NCBI RefSeq assembly: GCF_001273755.1
Contig: NZ_LGYA01000005.1
Span: forward strand, 471,842 to 535,841
Direction of reading: 5' to 3'
DNA length: 64,000 bases
Origin: Peribacillus butanolivorans
Lineage (GTDB): Bacteria > Bacillota > Bacilli > Bacillales > DSM-1321
The notes beneath the pieces were generated by a model that had not been told where the DNA came from, did not search any database, and was given only the letters and a program-made list of their open reading frames with translations. Within the stretch, counting starts at the first letter, position 1. Each line of letters starts with the position of its first letter. This document shows, in pieces, positions 56,415 to 64,000 of the stretch. The position numbers and the translations under genes are program-made.

Positions 56415-57590
56415 TTATGAAAAAGCCAATTTTAATCGATTAAGCCCATCCAACAGCACACTGCGTGAACAACCAATATTCATCCGGACGAAACCTTCTC
56501 CACCTGGGCCATATTTTGAACCAGGCTCTAATGCGAGCTTCCCTTGATGGATCAGTCGTTCCTTAATTTCCTTGTCGTTCAATCCTAGATCACGGCAGTC
56601 AATCCATAAAAGGTAAGAGGCATCCGGATGCATGACATGCAGTGCAGGAATTTCAGCAGCAATGAATTCCTCTGCCACTTTTATATTCTCCTCGATGTAA
56701 GCAATCATGTCTTTCAGCCAGGGTAAGCCTTCTCGATACGCGGCTTCCATAGCTGTTAAAGCTAGGATGTTCAGTCCATGAAAGGCCAGTTTCGTTTGAG
56801 CCTTTTGCAATTGCTTTTGCAGTTTTTCATTACTGGTGATCAGGAATGAAGCTTGAATGCCGGCAATATTGAATGTTTTACTTGGTGCCATTAACGTAAC
56901 TGTTATGTCCGATAATTGTTCTGAAAGTGAGGCGATGGGATAATGTCTGGATGTTGAATGGAATAAGTCAGCGTGAATCTCATCACTGACTATGATTACA
57001 TTATATTTTACGCAGAGCTCGCCAATCCGCAGGAGTTCGTCTTTTGTCCAGACGCGTCCGCCGGGATTATGTGGGCTGCAAAACAGGAATAGTTTCACTC
57101 CACTTTTCAGCTTGTCTTCAAAATCCGTAAAATCAATCTTAAAGCGATCGTCTTCTATGATAAGCGGACTATTGACCACTTCACGGTCATTATTTTTGAT
57201 CATATCAAAAAATGGTGTATAGACGGGTGATTGTACCAATATTTTATCACCCGGGTTCGTGAATGCTTGGATAGTTGTACCGATGGCTGAAACGACGCCA
57301 GAGCTAAATGAGATCCATTCCTTTGTGATGGGCCAGGAGTGCTGGTCACTAAGCCAGCTTTGAATTTCGGTGAAAACCGTTTCGGAAGGGACGGTATAAC
57401 CGAAAATCGGATGATTCAGGCGTTCAATTAACGCTTTTTGAATGCCCTTAGGAGAAGGGAAATCCATATCGGCAACCCACATTGGCAGTACATCTTCTCT
57501 TCCATACAGTGATTTAAGCGAGTTTTTATCCCATTTTACTGATCCTGTATTTTCCCTGTTAATGTGTTCTTCAAAAATTGACTCTTTCAA
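56415..57590 (-). CDS. patB: PatB, PLP-dependent C-S lyase (MalY/PatB family)
   Basis: Cystathionine beta-lyase-type enzyme, 391 residues. Opening SVKWDKNSLKSLYGREDVLPMW, AFTNPGDKILVQSPVYTPF, FCSPHNPGGRVW, and the PLP lysine in APSKTFNIAGIQ. It ends with LEPGSKYGPGGEGFVRMN. The start is unclear: TTG at 57590 lies five bases after GGTGGTGG, whereas GTGs at 57602 and 57599 lie within that site. patB is next to kapB in B. subtilis; here other genes intervene. Confidence 0.9.
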   Translation of the reverse strand: MKESIFEEHINRENTGSVKWDKNSLKSLYGREDVLPMWVADMDFPSPKGIQKALIERLNHPIFGYTVPSETVFTEIQSWLSDQHSWPITKEWISFSSGVVSAIGTTIQAFTNPGDKILVQSPVYTPFFDMIKNNDREVVNSPLIIEDDRFKIDFTDFEDKLKSGVKLFLFCSPHNPGGRVWTKDELLRIGELCVKYNVIIVSDEIHADLFHSTSRHYPIASLSEQLSDITVTLMAPSKTFNIAGIQASFLITSNEKLQKQLQKAQTKLAFHGLNILALTAMEAAYREGLPWLKDMIAYIEENIKVAEEFIAAEIPALHVMHPDASYLLWIDCRDLGLNDKEIKERLIHQGKLALEPGSKYGPGGEGFVRMNIGCSRSVLLDGLNRLKLAFS

Positions 57591-57693
57591 AATATCCACC
57601 ACCGATTTAAAAATTTGTCGTCTTCGCGAAAAGCGTGTTGTTATGATACTATGATATCATGTTCTCTGAATATATTGAGCAGGTGATGATTAT

Positions 57694-57954
57694 ATGGATA
57701 CACAGCAAATGAATTTAGCGTTGGTTGCCGTTTTGCAAGAATGGGACCCTTTCCAGATTGGCGGGGAACTATATGAGCCGGAAATTGCGGATACAGTTGT
57801 TGCAATCCGAGATATAGATAACCCACAGGAACTGGCGAAAAAAATAAAATCTATCTATGAGTTCGCATTTGATGCGCCCGTTATAATGGAAAAATGTCTG
57901 GATGTTGCAAAGAAGCTGCTAATCATAAAGAATGATGCCAGCTGCTCGATCTAA
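57694..57954 (+). CDS. yugE: YugE, DUF1871 family protein
   Basis: Eighty-six residues of the DUF1871 family (NLALVAVLQEWDPFQIGG, YEPEIADTVVAI). Helical, soluble, function unknown. ATG start follows CAGGTGATG. Divergent from patB and convergent with yugF through a shared terminator. Confidence 0.9.
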   Translation: MDTQQMNLALVAVLQEWDPFQIGGELYEPEIADTVVAIRDIDNPQELAKKIKSIYEFAFDAPVIMEKCLDVAKKLLIIKNDASCSI

Positions 57955-57961
57955 AGACAGT

Positions 57962-57995
57962 GAAGGATGACCCGAAATAAGGGTCATCCTCTTTT
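57962..57995. terminator. Bidirectional terminator between yugE and yugF
   Basis: AGGATGACCC (57964-57973) and GGGTCATCCT (57981-57990). Confidence 0.88.
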
Positions 57996-58839
57996 ATGTT
58001 TGGATAGTCGGTGTCCTTAAAAATTCCTTAATTAAGTGATACACTTCTTCGGGCTTCTCCTCTGGAAGCAGATGTCCTGAATTTTCTAAGACGGCAAGTT
58101 TTGAATTAGGAAGGTCTCTATGTAACCTTTCACCAATCTTCAGGGGTACTACGTTATCATGCCGCCCCCAAACAAGCAGACAAGGCGTTTGAATCGAATA
58201 AAGGTCCTCCTCTAATAAATCGACTTCCTTATCGCGTAGCATCCTTCCTAGCGCACGAAATATATCATGATTCTTAATGAATGGTTCTAGATAGCCTTGC
58301 CGCATTTCATCATCAATCATGGCTTGATTATGAACAACGTTTTTCAAGTTCTTTTCTATCCCCGACTTTTGTAGATACCGTTTTATTCCGAACGAAAAGA
58401 AAGGCAGGTAGCTAATCATCTTCATTTTTTCTGAATAGCTAGGCTGATAGCCTGAACCGGCAAGGAGAATGGCATGTTCGACCAGGTCCGGATGTGATTT
58501 AATGAGTTGCAAGGAAACCTGGCCACCCATAGAGTGCCCGATGATACTAAATTGCCTGATGTTTTTGCCTTCTAAAAACTGGACAACGGATTTGGCGATA
58601 TTCTGGAAAGAATATGTATATCGATAAGCTTTCCCGCTTTGACCGAATGGAGGAAGATCTATCGAGATCACATTGAAATCTTGGATTAAATAAGGTACTA
58701 ATTTACGGAAGCTGAAGCTGGATGATAAAAACCCATGCAGTAAAACAAGGGTCGGAAAGGAATCATTAATTTGATCATATTCAAAATAGATATCAATATT
58801 TCCCACCTGTTCAATGCCTTTAATTGTATGACCTTCCAT
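57994..58839 (-). CDS. yugF: YugF, alpha/beta hydrolase
   Basis: Soluble alpha/beta hydrolase of 281 residues with LLHGFLSSSFSFR (oxyanion region), nucleophile elbow GHSMGG, an acid in GRHDNVV and the histidine in NSGHLLPEEKP. Substrate unknown. The ATG at 58839 follows AAGGGG; an upstream ATG at 58869 lacks a ribosome site. Confidence 0.88.
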   Translation of the reverse strand: MEGHTIKGIEQVGNIDIYFEYDQINDSFPTLVLLHGFLSSSFSFRKLVPYLIQDFNVISIDLPPFGQSGKAYRYTYSFQNIAKSVVQFLEGKNIRQFSIIGHSMGGQVSLQLIKSHPDLVEHAILLAGSGYQPSYSEKMKMISYLPFFSFGIKRYLQKSGIEKNLKNVVHNQAMIDDEMRQGYLEPFIKNHDIFRALGRMLRDKEVDLLEEDLYSIQTPCLLVWGRHDNVVPLKIGERLHRDLPNSKLAVLENSGHLLPEEKPEEVYHLIKEFLRTPTIQT

Positions 58840-58948
58840 ATGAACCCCTTCTCTATTATTATTTCTCATCTAAATAAAGAGATATTGTCTCAATCACAGA
58901 TTTTCCCTGAAAATCCAAAAATTCTGTTCTTTAATGCTGTTGCATAAC

Positions 58949-58986
58949 AGTAATTGTAATAATAACCATGAAAAAAGACAATTACT
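58949..58986. repeat. Inverted repeat upstream of the Lrp-type gene
   Basis: AGTAATTGT (58949-58957) and ACAATTACT (58978-58986), perfect, 20 bases apart, just upstream of an extended -10 (59009-59017). Suitable for an Lrp-type dimer site. Confidence 0.5.
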
Positions 58987-59008
58987 ATAACAGGTTTTCA
59001 ATCAATTT

Positions 59009-59017
59009 TGATATAAT
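59009..59017 (+). promoter_or_regulatory. Extended -10 of yugG-alaT
   Basis: TGATATAAT equals TGnTATAAT; no good -35 is seen. Confidence 0.5.
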
Positions 59018-59163
59018 AGTGTAAGTTTATCCTGACAGAATAGGACTTATTAATTTATATTGTCGTACTTGATTTTATAAAAGTCTAATAAGGTAATTCA
59101 TCAGACTATCTGCCAGCCAAACATCACGTCTAAAATAGTGAATTCCAAAAGGGGGGTTTTCCA

Positions 59164-59664
59164 ATGCACTTGAATGAAGAGGAATTGGAAGTCTTGAGAA
59201 TCATTGAAAATAACAGCCGGATTGATCTTAAGGATTTGGCGAAAATGACCGAGTTATCAGAAGCGGACATTGAAGTAACATTGAAGAAATTAGAAGACAT
59301 GCGTGTGATTGTCCGTTATTTAACAGTTATTAACTGGGCAAAAGTGGATGAATACCATGGTGTCACTGCGATGATTGATGTAAAAGTAACACCAAAACGC
59401 GGTGTTGGTTTCGATGAGGTCGCAAAACGAATTTACCGGTTTAAAGAAGTAGAGTCCGTCTATTTAATGTCTGGAGCCTATGATCTTTCCGTCATCGTTG
59501 AGGGACGTTCGATGAATGAAGTGGCAAGTTTTGTATCAGAAAAACTTTCGACACTTGATTCTGTTATATCTACTACGACTCACTTTATAATGAAAAAATA
59601 CAAGCATGACGGCACTATATTTGATCAAACTGAAGAAGATAAGCGGATAGTGGTGTCACCATGA
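59164..59664 (+). CDS. yugG: Lrp/AsnC-family regulator (YugG)
   Basis: A 166-residue Lrp-type regulator: N-terminal HTH (about 5-60, NNSRIDLKDLAKMTELSEADI) and a RAM/ACT-like domain (about 70-150) for amino-acid binding. It overlaps the aminotransferase start by four bases, so regulator and enzyme are coupled. GGGGGG precedes the ATG. Self-regulation by the inverted repeat upstream is likely. Confidence 0.92.
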   Translation: MHLNEEELEVLRIIENNSRIDLKDLAKMTELSEADIEVTLKKLEDMRVIVRYLTVINWAKVDEYHGVTAMIDVKVTPKRGVGFDEVAKRIYRFKEVESVYLMSGAYDLSVIVEGRSMNEVASFVSEKLSTLDSVISTTTHFIMKKYKHDGTIFDQTEEDKRIVVSP

Positions 59665-60827
59665 TTAAAACGAGTTATGTTTCAAGGACGATTGCAGAGC
59701 TAAAACCATCAGGAATTCGCCGCTTCTTCGACTTGGCTGCCAATTTGGAGGGTGTCGTCTCACTTGGTGTAGGTGAACCGGATTTCGTTACATCATGGGC
59801 AGTAAGGGAAGCAGCTATCAACTCATTGGAGGAAGGATATACCTCATATACAGCTAATGCCGGATTATTTGAATTAAGGTCAGAGATCAGCAAATATATG
59901 GAGAAGCAGTTCCATGTTTCGTATAGACCTGAGGATCAAATTATTGTAACGGTTGGAGCAAGCCAGGCGCTCGATATTACGCTGAGAACTATTTTGAATC
60001 CAGGTGAAGAAGTTATCGTTGTCGAACCTTGTTTTGTCGCCTATGCACCCCTAGTGACCATGGCAGGGGGAATCCCAGTCACGGTTCAAACCTCTAAGGA
60101 TGATGACTTTAAGTTAACACCCGAACAACTTGAAGCGGCGATTACTCCTAAAACGAAGGCCGTTTTAATTTGTTCGCCGAATAACCCTACAGGTACTCAA
60201 CTTGAGCAGGCAGAATTAGTGATGCTTGCTGATATCGTTAAAAAACATGATTTGCTAGTTATTTCCGATGAAATCTATGCGGAGCTTGCTTATGATGAAG
60301 TATTCACTTCTTTTGCAGCTATTGATGGCATGATGGAACGTACAATCGTAATCAATGGATTTTCTAAAGGTTTTGCGATGACTGGATGGCGTCTAGGATT
60401 TGTATGTGCGCCTAAAGAAATTTCTGAAGCAATGCTGAAGCTTCACCAATATGCGATGATGTGTGCCCCAACTATGGCGCAGCATGCTGCATTGGAAGCA
60501 TTAAAGCACGGGATGCAAGATGTGGAAGAGATGCGAAGGAGTTATCGAAGAAGAAGGAATTATATAGTGAAATCGTTCAATGACATCGGTCTGGACTGCC
60601 ATAAACCAGGAGGGGCCTTTTATGCTTTTCCATCTATCGAAAAAACAGGGATGACTTCGATGGAATTTGCAGAAAGACTTCTGAAGGAAGAACTAGTTGC
60701 TGTTGTGCCGGGAGATGTATTTGGGGAAAGCGGTGAAGGGCATATCCGTTGTTCTTACGCTTCTTCCATGGAGCATCTTCAAGAAGCACTGAAAAGAATG
60801 GAACGTTTCATGAAGAATCATAGTTGA
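59661..60827 (+). CDS. alaT: Class I aminotransferase (AlaT/YugH)
   Basis: PLP aminotransferase of 388 residues. TVGASQALDITLR, CSPNNPTGTQLE, DEIYAELAY and the PLP lysine in GFSKGFAMTGWRLG are all intact; GEGHIRCSYA provides the carboxylate-binding arginine. B. subtilis YugH (AlaT) is an alanine transaminase. Starts within the regulator's last codons. Confidence 0.92.
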   Translation: MIKTSYVSRTIAELKPSGIRRFFDLAANLEGVVSLGVGEPDFVTSWAVREAAINSLEEGYTSYTANAGLFELRSEISKYMEKQFHVSYRPEDQIIVTVGASQALDITLRTILNPGEEVIVVEPCFVAYAPLVTMAGGIPVTVQTSKDDDFKLTPEQLEAAITPKTKAVLICSPNNPTGTQLEQAELVMLADIVKKHDLLVISDEIYAELAYDEVFTSFAAIDGMMERTIVINGFSKGFAMTGWRLGFVCAPKEISEAMLKLHQYAMMCAPTMAQHAALEALKHGMQDVEEMRRSYRRRRNYIVKSFNDIGLDCHKPGGAFYAFPSIEKTGMTSMEFAERLLKEELVAVVPGDVFGESGEGHIRCSYASSMEHLQEALKRMERFMKNHS

Positions 60828-60841
60828 ATAAAAGCAAAAAA

Positions 60842-60880
60842 AATAGGGATCTGTCGTTACTTACGACGGATCCCTTTTCC
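60842..60880 (+). terminator. Terminator of yugG-alaT
   Basis: AGGGATCTGTCGT with ACGACGGATCCCT then TTTTCC. Confidence 0.85.
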
Positions 60881-60992
60881 ATAGGGGGAATTAGAAAAAA
60901 GAGTTAATCTAATGGATTAACATAGAAAGTGTTAATCATAGTATATCCGATAATTTGGAAAAAAATACATGTACAACCAGCGTTTTTTTAAA

Positions 60993-61346
60993 TTAAGTTT
61001 GTGTGTTATATAATTTATTCATAACATTCAGAATTTGTTCTTCACTAAAATCTTTAGCTGTTCTTAGGATAAGTATTGCCTTTTCGGTTCCGATCTCCTC
61101 AATTAGCTTTTCGATTTCCTCGTCAACACCAGCGGCATTCACTGTTGGACTAACTTTTAAAAATTCTGAAGCTGGAATATCAAGAACGGTAGAAAGCCGC
61201 AAAATGGTTTGTGTATCAGGGACTGACTCACCTGATTCATACATTTCAATTTTCTTGGTGCCAATACGTAATTTTAAAGCCAGTTCCTGTTGAGTGAGGT
61301 TATGATCTTCTCGGTACTGACGGATGTTCTTCGCGATATTTGACAT
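60993..61346 (-). CDS. Xre-type HTH regulator
   Basis: A 117-residue protein with an N-terminal HTH_3 domain (about 4-60: NLTQQELALKLRIGTKKIEMYESGESVPD) and a C-terminal acidic helical part (EEIEKLIEEIGTEKAILILRTAK). Single-gene, target unknown. ATG at 61346 follows AAAGGAG by nine bases; a TTG at 61352 is too close. Confidence 0.88.
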   Translation of the reverse strand: MSNIAKNIRQYREDHNLTQQELALKLRIGTKKIEMYESGESVPDTQTILRLSTVLDIPASEFLKVSPTVNAAGVDEEIEKLIEEIGTEKAILILRTAKDFSEEQILNVMNKLYNTQT

Positions 61347-61442
61347 TGTCAAGCACTCCTTTATCAGGAAATATTCTTTATATGATTATTTTACCATATT
61401 ATAGTATAAGTAAAGTGAATGAATATGTATGTTTTGTGAAAA

Positions 61443-61476
61443 AACGCCACATCGAGAAAATATCGAAGCGGCGTAT
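61443..61476 (-). terminator. Terminator left by a lost transporter gene
   Basis: Minus strand ACGCCGCTTCGA with TCGATGTGGCGT then T6; it follows the relic at 61485. Confidence 0.6.
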
Positions 61477-61484
61477 TTGGGATG

Positions 61485-61562
61485 TTACATTAGATTTATC
61501 GACTTGAGAAACACGGGGATAATCATGATTGGTACGATGTAGCGAATCAAGAAATACCAAAC
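61485..61562 (-). pseudogene. C-terminal relic of an SNF-type Na+-dependent transporter
   Basis: The minus strand reads RVWYFLIRYIVPIMIIPVFL then KSINLM and stop. The pattern (WxFLIRYIxPixIixxFL) is the last membrane helix of sodium:neurotransmitter symporter family proteins. A stop lies right before it and nothing upstream continues the frame. Otherwise 61353-61740 has no gene. Confidence 0.5.
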
Positions 61563-61748
61563 TCTTCAACACTAGGTAGTGTTTTAAAATTACAATCTTT
61601 AGAAAAATAAGTGAATATGTTAAAGGAAATCATGTTTAATTGCATATTTTTAGGTTAAGTTATAAATAACAATCTTATAATAATAAGTATTTCCAAAAAA
61701 CAAACATTTTTATTGAGTAAAAACCTAAAAAGTATGATATACTTAACT

Positions 61749-61777
61749 TTGATTATTTTCCAATTATGTGATATAAT
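61749..61777 (+). promoter_or_regulatory. Sigma-A promoter of yugI
   Basis: TTGATT (61749-61754), 17 bases, TATAAT (61772-61777). Confidence 0.65.
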
Positions 61778-61828
61778 TTTTTATTGCGTGAAAAGACGAA
61801 AAAATATATATAAAATAGGAGTGTTACC

Positions 61829-62233
61829 ATGTCTGAAAAATTCGAAATTGGTGCGGTAGTTACTGGCAAAGTAACTGGTATTCAACCATACGGTGCATTT
61901 GTTGCTCTAGATGATTCAACTCAAGGTTTAGTTCATATTTCTGAAATTACTCACGGATTCGTAAAAGATATTAACGAACATTTAAAAGTGGGCGATGAAG
62001 TAAAAGTTAAAGTGCTTTCTATCGATTCAGGTGCTGGAAAAATTGGCTTATCGATCCGCGCAACAGAAGAAGCTCCTGAGCGTACTGAAGCTCCGAAAAA
62101 AGCTCCGAAAAAACGCCAAGCATCTGTTAAAGCAACATCTCACATCGAATCTACTGAAGGCTTCAACTCTTTGAAAGACAAACTTCAAGCTTGGATTGAG
62201 CAATCTCAACGCGAAGACCTAATCAAAAAATAA
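61829..62233 (+). CDS. yugI: YugI, S1-domain RNA-binding protein
   Basis: A 134-residue protein with one S1 domain (about 5-75: GKVTGIQPYGAFVALDDSTQGLVHISE, KVKVLSIDSGAGKIGLSIR) followed by a basic, proline-rich linker (EAPKKAPKKRQA) and a helical end. Known as general stress protein 13, associated with ribosomes. AGGAGTGTTACC before the ATG. Confidence 0.94.
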   Translation: MSEKFEIGAVVTGKVTGIQPYGAFVALDDSTQGLVHISEITHGFVKDINEHLKVGDEVKVKVLSIDSGAGKIGLSIRATEEAPERTEAPKKAPKKRQASVKATSHIESTEGFNSLKDKLQAWIEQSQREDLIKK

Positions 62234-62238
62234 TTTTT

Positions 62239-62274
62239 TTAACCGACAGATCATTTGATCAGTCGGTTTTTTTG
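62239..62274 (+). terminator. Terminator of yugI
   Basis: AACCGACAGATCA with TGATCAGTCGGTT, then T7. Confidence 0.88.
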
Positions 62275-62511
62275 TGCTTATTAGCATTATATTTCATATA
62301 GCATTTCGACCCTTCATACTCAAACCATCAACTCGCCAAAGTGCGGGTTATCTCTGTTTGAACGGTGAAAATAATTGCCTCTATCGGGAACTTTCATGGT
62401 CGGACGACGACAGCCATGTCGCTCTCCAATACGGAATATAGAGATGAATTCCTCTGGTTTTTATTGCTGATAAATTAAGTTAGGTGGAAAATGTTTGCTT
62501 GTGATTGAAGA

Positions 62512-62636
62512 AGAATTGAAGCCGGATATAAACTCTGTAAAGCTGTAAGAAAATGCGAAAACATCATTCGATTTGTACCTCCGATGTAATTGATAAGCCA
62601 GAAATTGATTACGCATTGAAAAAAAGTATTAATTAA
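62512..62636 (+). pseudogene. C-terminal relic of a class-III aminotransferase
   Basis: The frame IEAGYKLCKAVRKCENIIRFVPPM stops with TAA (62587-62589); a shift of one base resumes IDKPEIDYALKKSIN to the stop at 62634. This is the order N-V-I-R-F-x-P-P then I-x-x-x-E-I-D seen at the end of GabT/ArgD-like enzymes. The 62275-62511 stretch shows no other gene. Confidence 0.45.
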
Positions 62637-62640
62637 AATA

Positions 62641-62677
62641 AAGCCGGGGCATGAGGTTATCATGGACCGGCTTTGTT
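62641..62677. terminator. Terminator-like stem before yuzA end
   Basis: AAAGCCGG and CCGGCTTT around a CATGA/TCATG stem; probably ends yuzA on the minus strand or the relic on plus. Confidence 0.6.
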
Positions 62678-62713
62678 TATAGGACAAACAAATTATCTAT
62701 AGACTTAAGACTT

Positions 62714-62947
62714 TCAACGAGTTGGTTTAGCTTCAGGCTCTCTTGAAACTTCAGGACTTGGTTTGAAGAGAAGACCAAGGTTAATAAGACCGGAAATTCC
62801 TACTATTCCATAAACGATACGGGCCAATGCAGCATCTTGTCCGCCGAAGATAGAAGCAACTAAATCGAATTGGAAAAACCCGATTAATCCCCAATTCAAG
62901 GCACCGATAATTGTAAAAACAAGTGCAGTTCTTTGTATTCCACTCAT
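62714..62947 (-). CDS. yuzA: YuzA, DUF378 membrane protein
   Basis: Seventy-seven residues of DUF378: two spans with TIIGALNWGLIGFFQFDLVA and RIVYGIVGISGLINLGLLF, and a polar PSPEVSREPEAKPTR tail. Function unknown. AAAGGAGGCT lies before the ATG. Confidence 0.92.
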   Translation of the reverse strand: MSGIQRTALVFTIIGALNWGLIGFFQFDLVASIFGGQDAALARIVYGIVGISGLINLGLLFKPSPEVSREPEAKPTR

Positions 62948-63157
62948 TGTACAGCCTCCTTTTTTAATAAGGTAGTTCTTTATTTATCATGCTTTTTCAC
63001 CATGCAAATATACATCCGGACAAAACTTCCGAACGGATACTTTGTATTTATATGGAACTTTCGGCATAATGAAGAAAAGAAAAAACTCACCATTGCCCAA
63101 GAGGTGGATATCGTGGCCTGAAAAAGAGGACAATGTGTCATAAAAGGAGAGAATGCA

Positions 63158-64000
63158 TTGGAGAATTTTACTTATAAAAATCCTACTAAATTAATTTTTG
63201 GGAAAAATCAGCTTGAAAGTCTAAAAGCAGAAATTCCACCCTTTGGTGATAAAGTGTTACTTGTATACGGCGGTGGAAGTATAAAGAAAAATGGTCTGTA
63301 TGATAAGGTAATCACAGCATTAGGGGAGATTAATGCGGAAGTACATGAACTTGCCGGAGTTGAACCGAATCCACGCATTTCTACAGTCCGTAAAGGTGTG
63401 GAGCTTTGTAAAGAGCATCAAATCGACTTTGTACTTGCAGTTGGCGGAGGAAGCGTTATTGACGCTACAAAGGCCATTGTTGCAGGTGCGAAATATAAGG
63501 GAGACCCATGGGATCTCGTAATTAAAAAGGCACCAGTGAATGAAGCCCTTCCGTTTGGAACAGTGCTGACTTTAGCTGCAACTGGTTCTGAAGCAAATCC
63601 AGGTTCTGTCATAACAAATTGGGAAACGAAAGAGAAATACGGATGGGGAAGTCCTTTAGTTTATCCGCAATTCTCCATTTTAGATCCCGTAAATACTTTT
63701 TCAGTTCCAAAAAATCAAACGGTCTACGGGATGGTTGATATGATGTCACATGTGTTTGAATCATATTTTCATCCAGAAACCCATGCACCTCTTCAGGACC
63801 GTTTTTGTGAATCTCTCTTGTTGACGGTCATCGAAACGGCTCCAAAACTATTGGAAGACCTGGAGAATTATGAGCATCGGGCTACGGTATTATATGCGGG
63901 AACCCTTGCCTTAAATGGATCTCTAGGGGTTGGTTACAACGGTGATTGGGCTACACATAATATTGAACACGCAGTTTCGGCGGTATATGATATCCCCCAT
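63158..64000 (+). CDS. yugJ: YugJ, iron-containing alcohol dehydrogenase (partial, runs off window)
   Basis: First 281 codons of a group III Fe-ADH (NADH-dependent butanol dehydrogenase type; family about 387). TTG start eight bases after AAAGGAG. NAD-binding [12 protein letters not shown] and the metal site D..H in [13 protein letters not shown] with histidines in [14 protein letters not shown] are visible. Open to the end of the window, so truncation is by the window only. Confidence 0.93.
   Translation, partial: MENFTYKNPTKLIFGKNQLESLKAEIPPFGDKVLLVYGGGSIKKNGLYDKVITALGEINAEVHELAGVEPNPRISTVRKGVELCKEHQIDFVLAVGGGSVIDATKAIVAGAKYKGDPWDLVIKKAPVNEALPFGTVLTLAATGSEANPGSVITNWETKEKYGWGSPLVYPQFSILDPVNTFSVPKNQTVYGMVDMMSHVFESYFHPETHAPLQDRFCESLLLTVIETAPKLLEDLENYEHRATVLYAGTLALNGSLGVGYNGDWATHNIEHAVSAVYDIPH

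Noticed and set aside
62933-63121. 62-codon plus-strand frame before yugJ
   Set aside because: Starts in the yuzA leader, no ribosome site, no similarity that I recognise.
63158-64000. yugJ as a truncated pseudogene
   Set aside because: The frame is open to the last base of the window; the missing part is outside the window.

Overview
The window is a low-GC Firmicute chromosome segment, almost certainly from a Bacillaceae member. The signs are strong GGAGG-type ribosome sites, GTG/TTG starts, sporulation genes (yunB, lytH, a YhcN/YlaJ-type lipoprotein, yutH, yteA-like, kapB/kapD) and gene neighbourhoods that I recognise from the Bacillus subtilis yun, yut, yum, yui, mrp and yug loci. Several non-subtilis insertions and decayed genes suggest a related genus (Peribacillus-like is a guess; no rRNA is present to test it).

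Layout. 1-150: right end of an IS200/IS605-type element with the last 20 codons of tnpB and its omega-RNA-like fold. 862-6065: sufCDSUB Fe-S assembly operon. 6202-9728: yunF-yunE-yunD-yunC. 9907-14693: an HD-GYP gene, yunB and lytH (spore), lipA and a sporulation lipoprotein. 14809-20177: yutD, small proteins, yutE, yutF, pgpA-like yutG, yutH and an SH3/L,D-transpeptidase. 20368-23665: hom-thrC-thrB. 23881-30743: Fe-S carriers (yutI, yutM), thioredoxin-like small proteins (yuzD, yuzB) and three flavin oxidoreductases (yutJ, yumC, yumB), plus a decayed SDR gene. 31119-36503: a Nudix gene, yuiB, yuiC, a cobalamin-binding-like protein, yuiD, pepA and an unrecognised 131-residue protein. 36740-40297: an orphan operon of GTP cyclohydrolase II, RibD, a flavin monooxygenase and a HAD phosphatase behind a near-consensus promoter. 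40448-47492: menI-like thioesterase, a MOSC protein and the complete mrpABCDEFG Na+/H+ antiporter operon (minus strand). 47980-49875: a wrecked class A penicillin-binding protein gene in which an intact MaoC-like gene has replaced part of the transpeptidase domain. 50159-57954: kapD, kapB, ppiB, a TetR/DUF2798 cassette bracketed by duplicated ppiB 3' ends, a GNAT protein, a PH-domain protein, a YteA-like protein, patB and yugE. 57994-64000: yugF, an Lrp-type regulator with an aminotransferase, an Xre-type regulator, yugI, yuzA and the 5' part of yugJ.

How it fits together. Fe-S handling (suf, yutI, yutM, lipA), redox/respiration (yutJ, yumC, yumB, mrp), amino-acid synthesis (hom-thrCB, alaT-like, patB) and sporulation/envelope genes are interleaved in the ancestral Bacillus order. 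The accessory parts are the orphan riboflavin-like operon, the TetR cassette, the MaoC insertion and relics of transposase, EAL, SDR, SNF-transporter and class-III aminotransferase genes. The orphan operon at 36.7-40.3 kb is the best candidate for an undescribed pathway: it has the chemistry for the early riboflavin intermediates plus an extra oxygenase and its own dephosphorylation enzyme, but no lumazine or riboflavin synthase and no FMN riboswitch.
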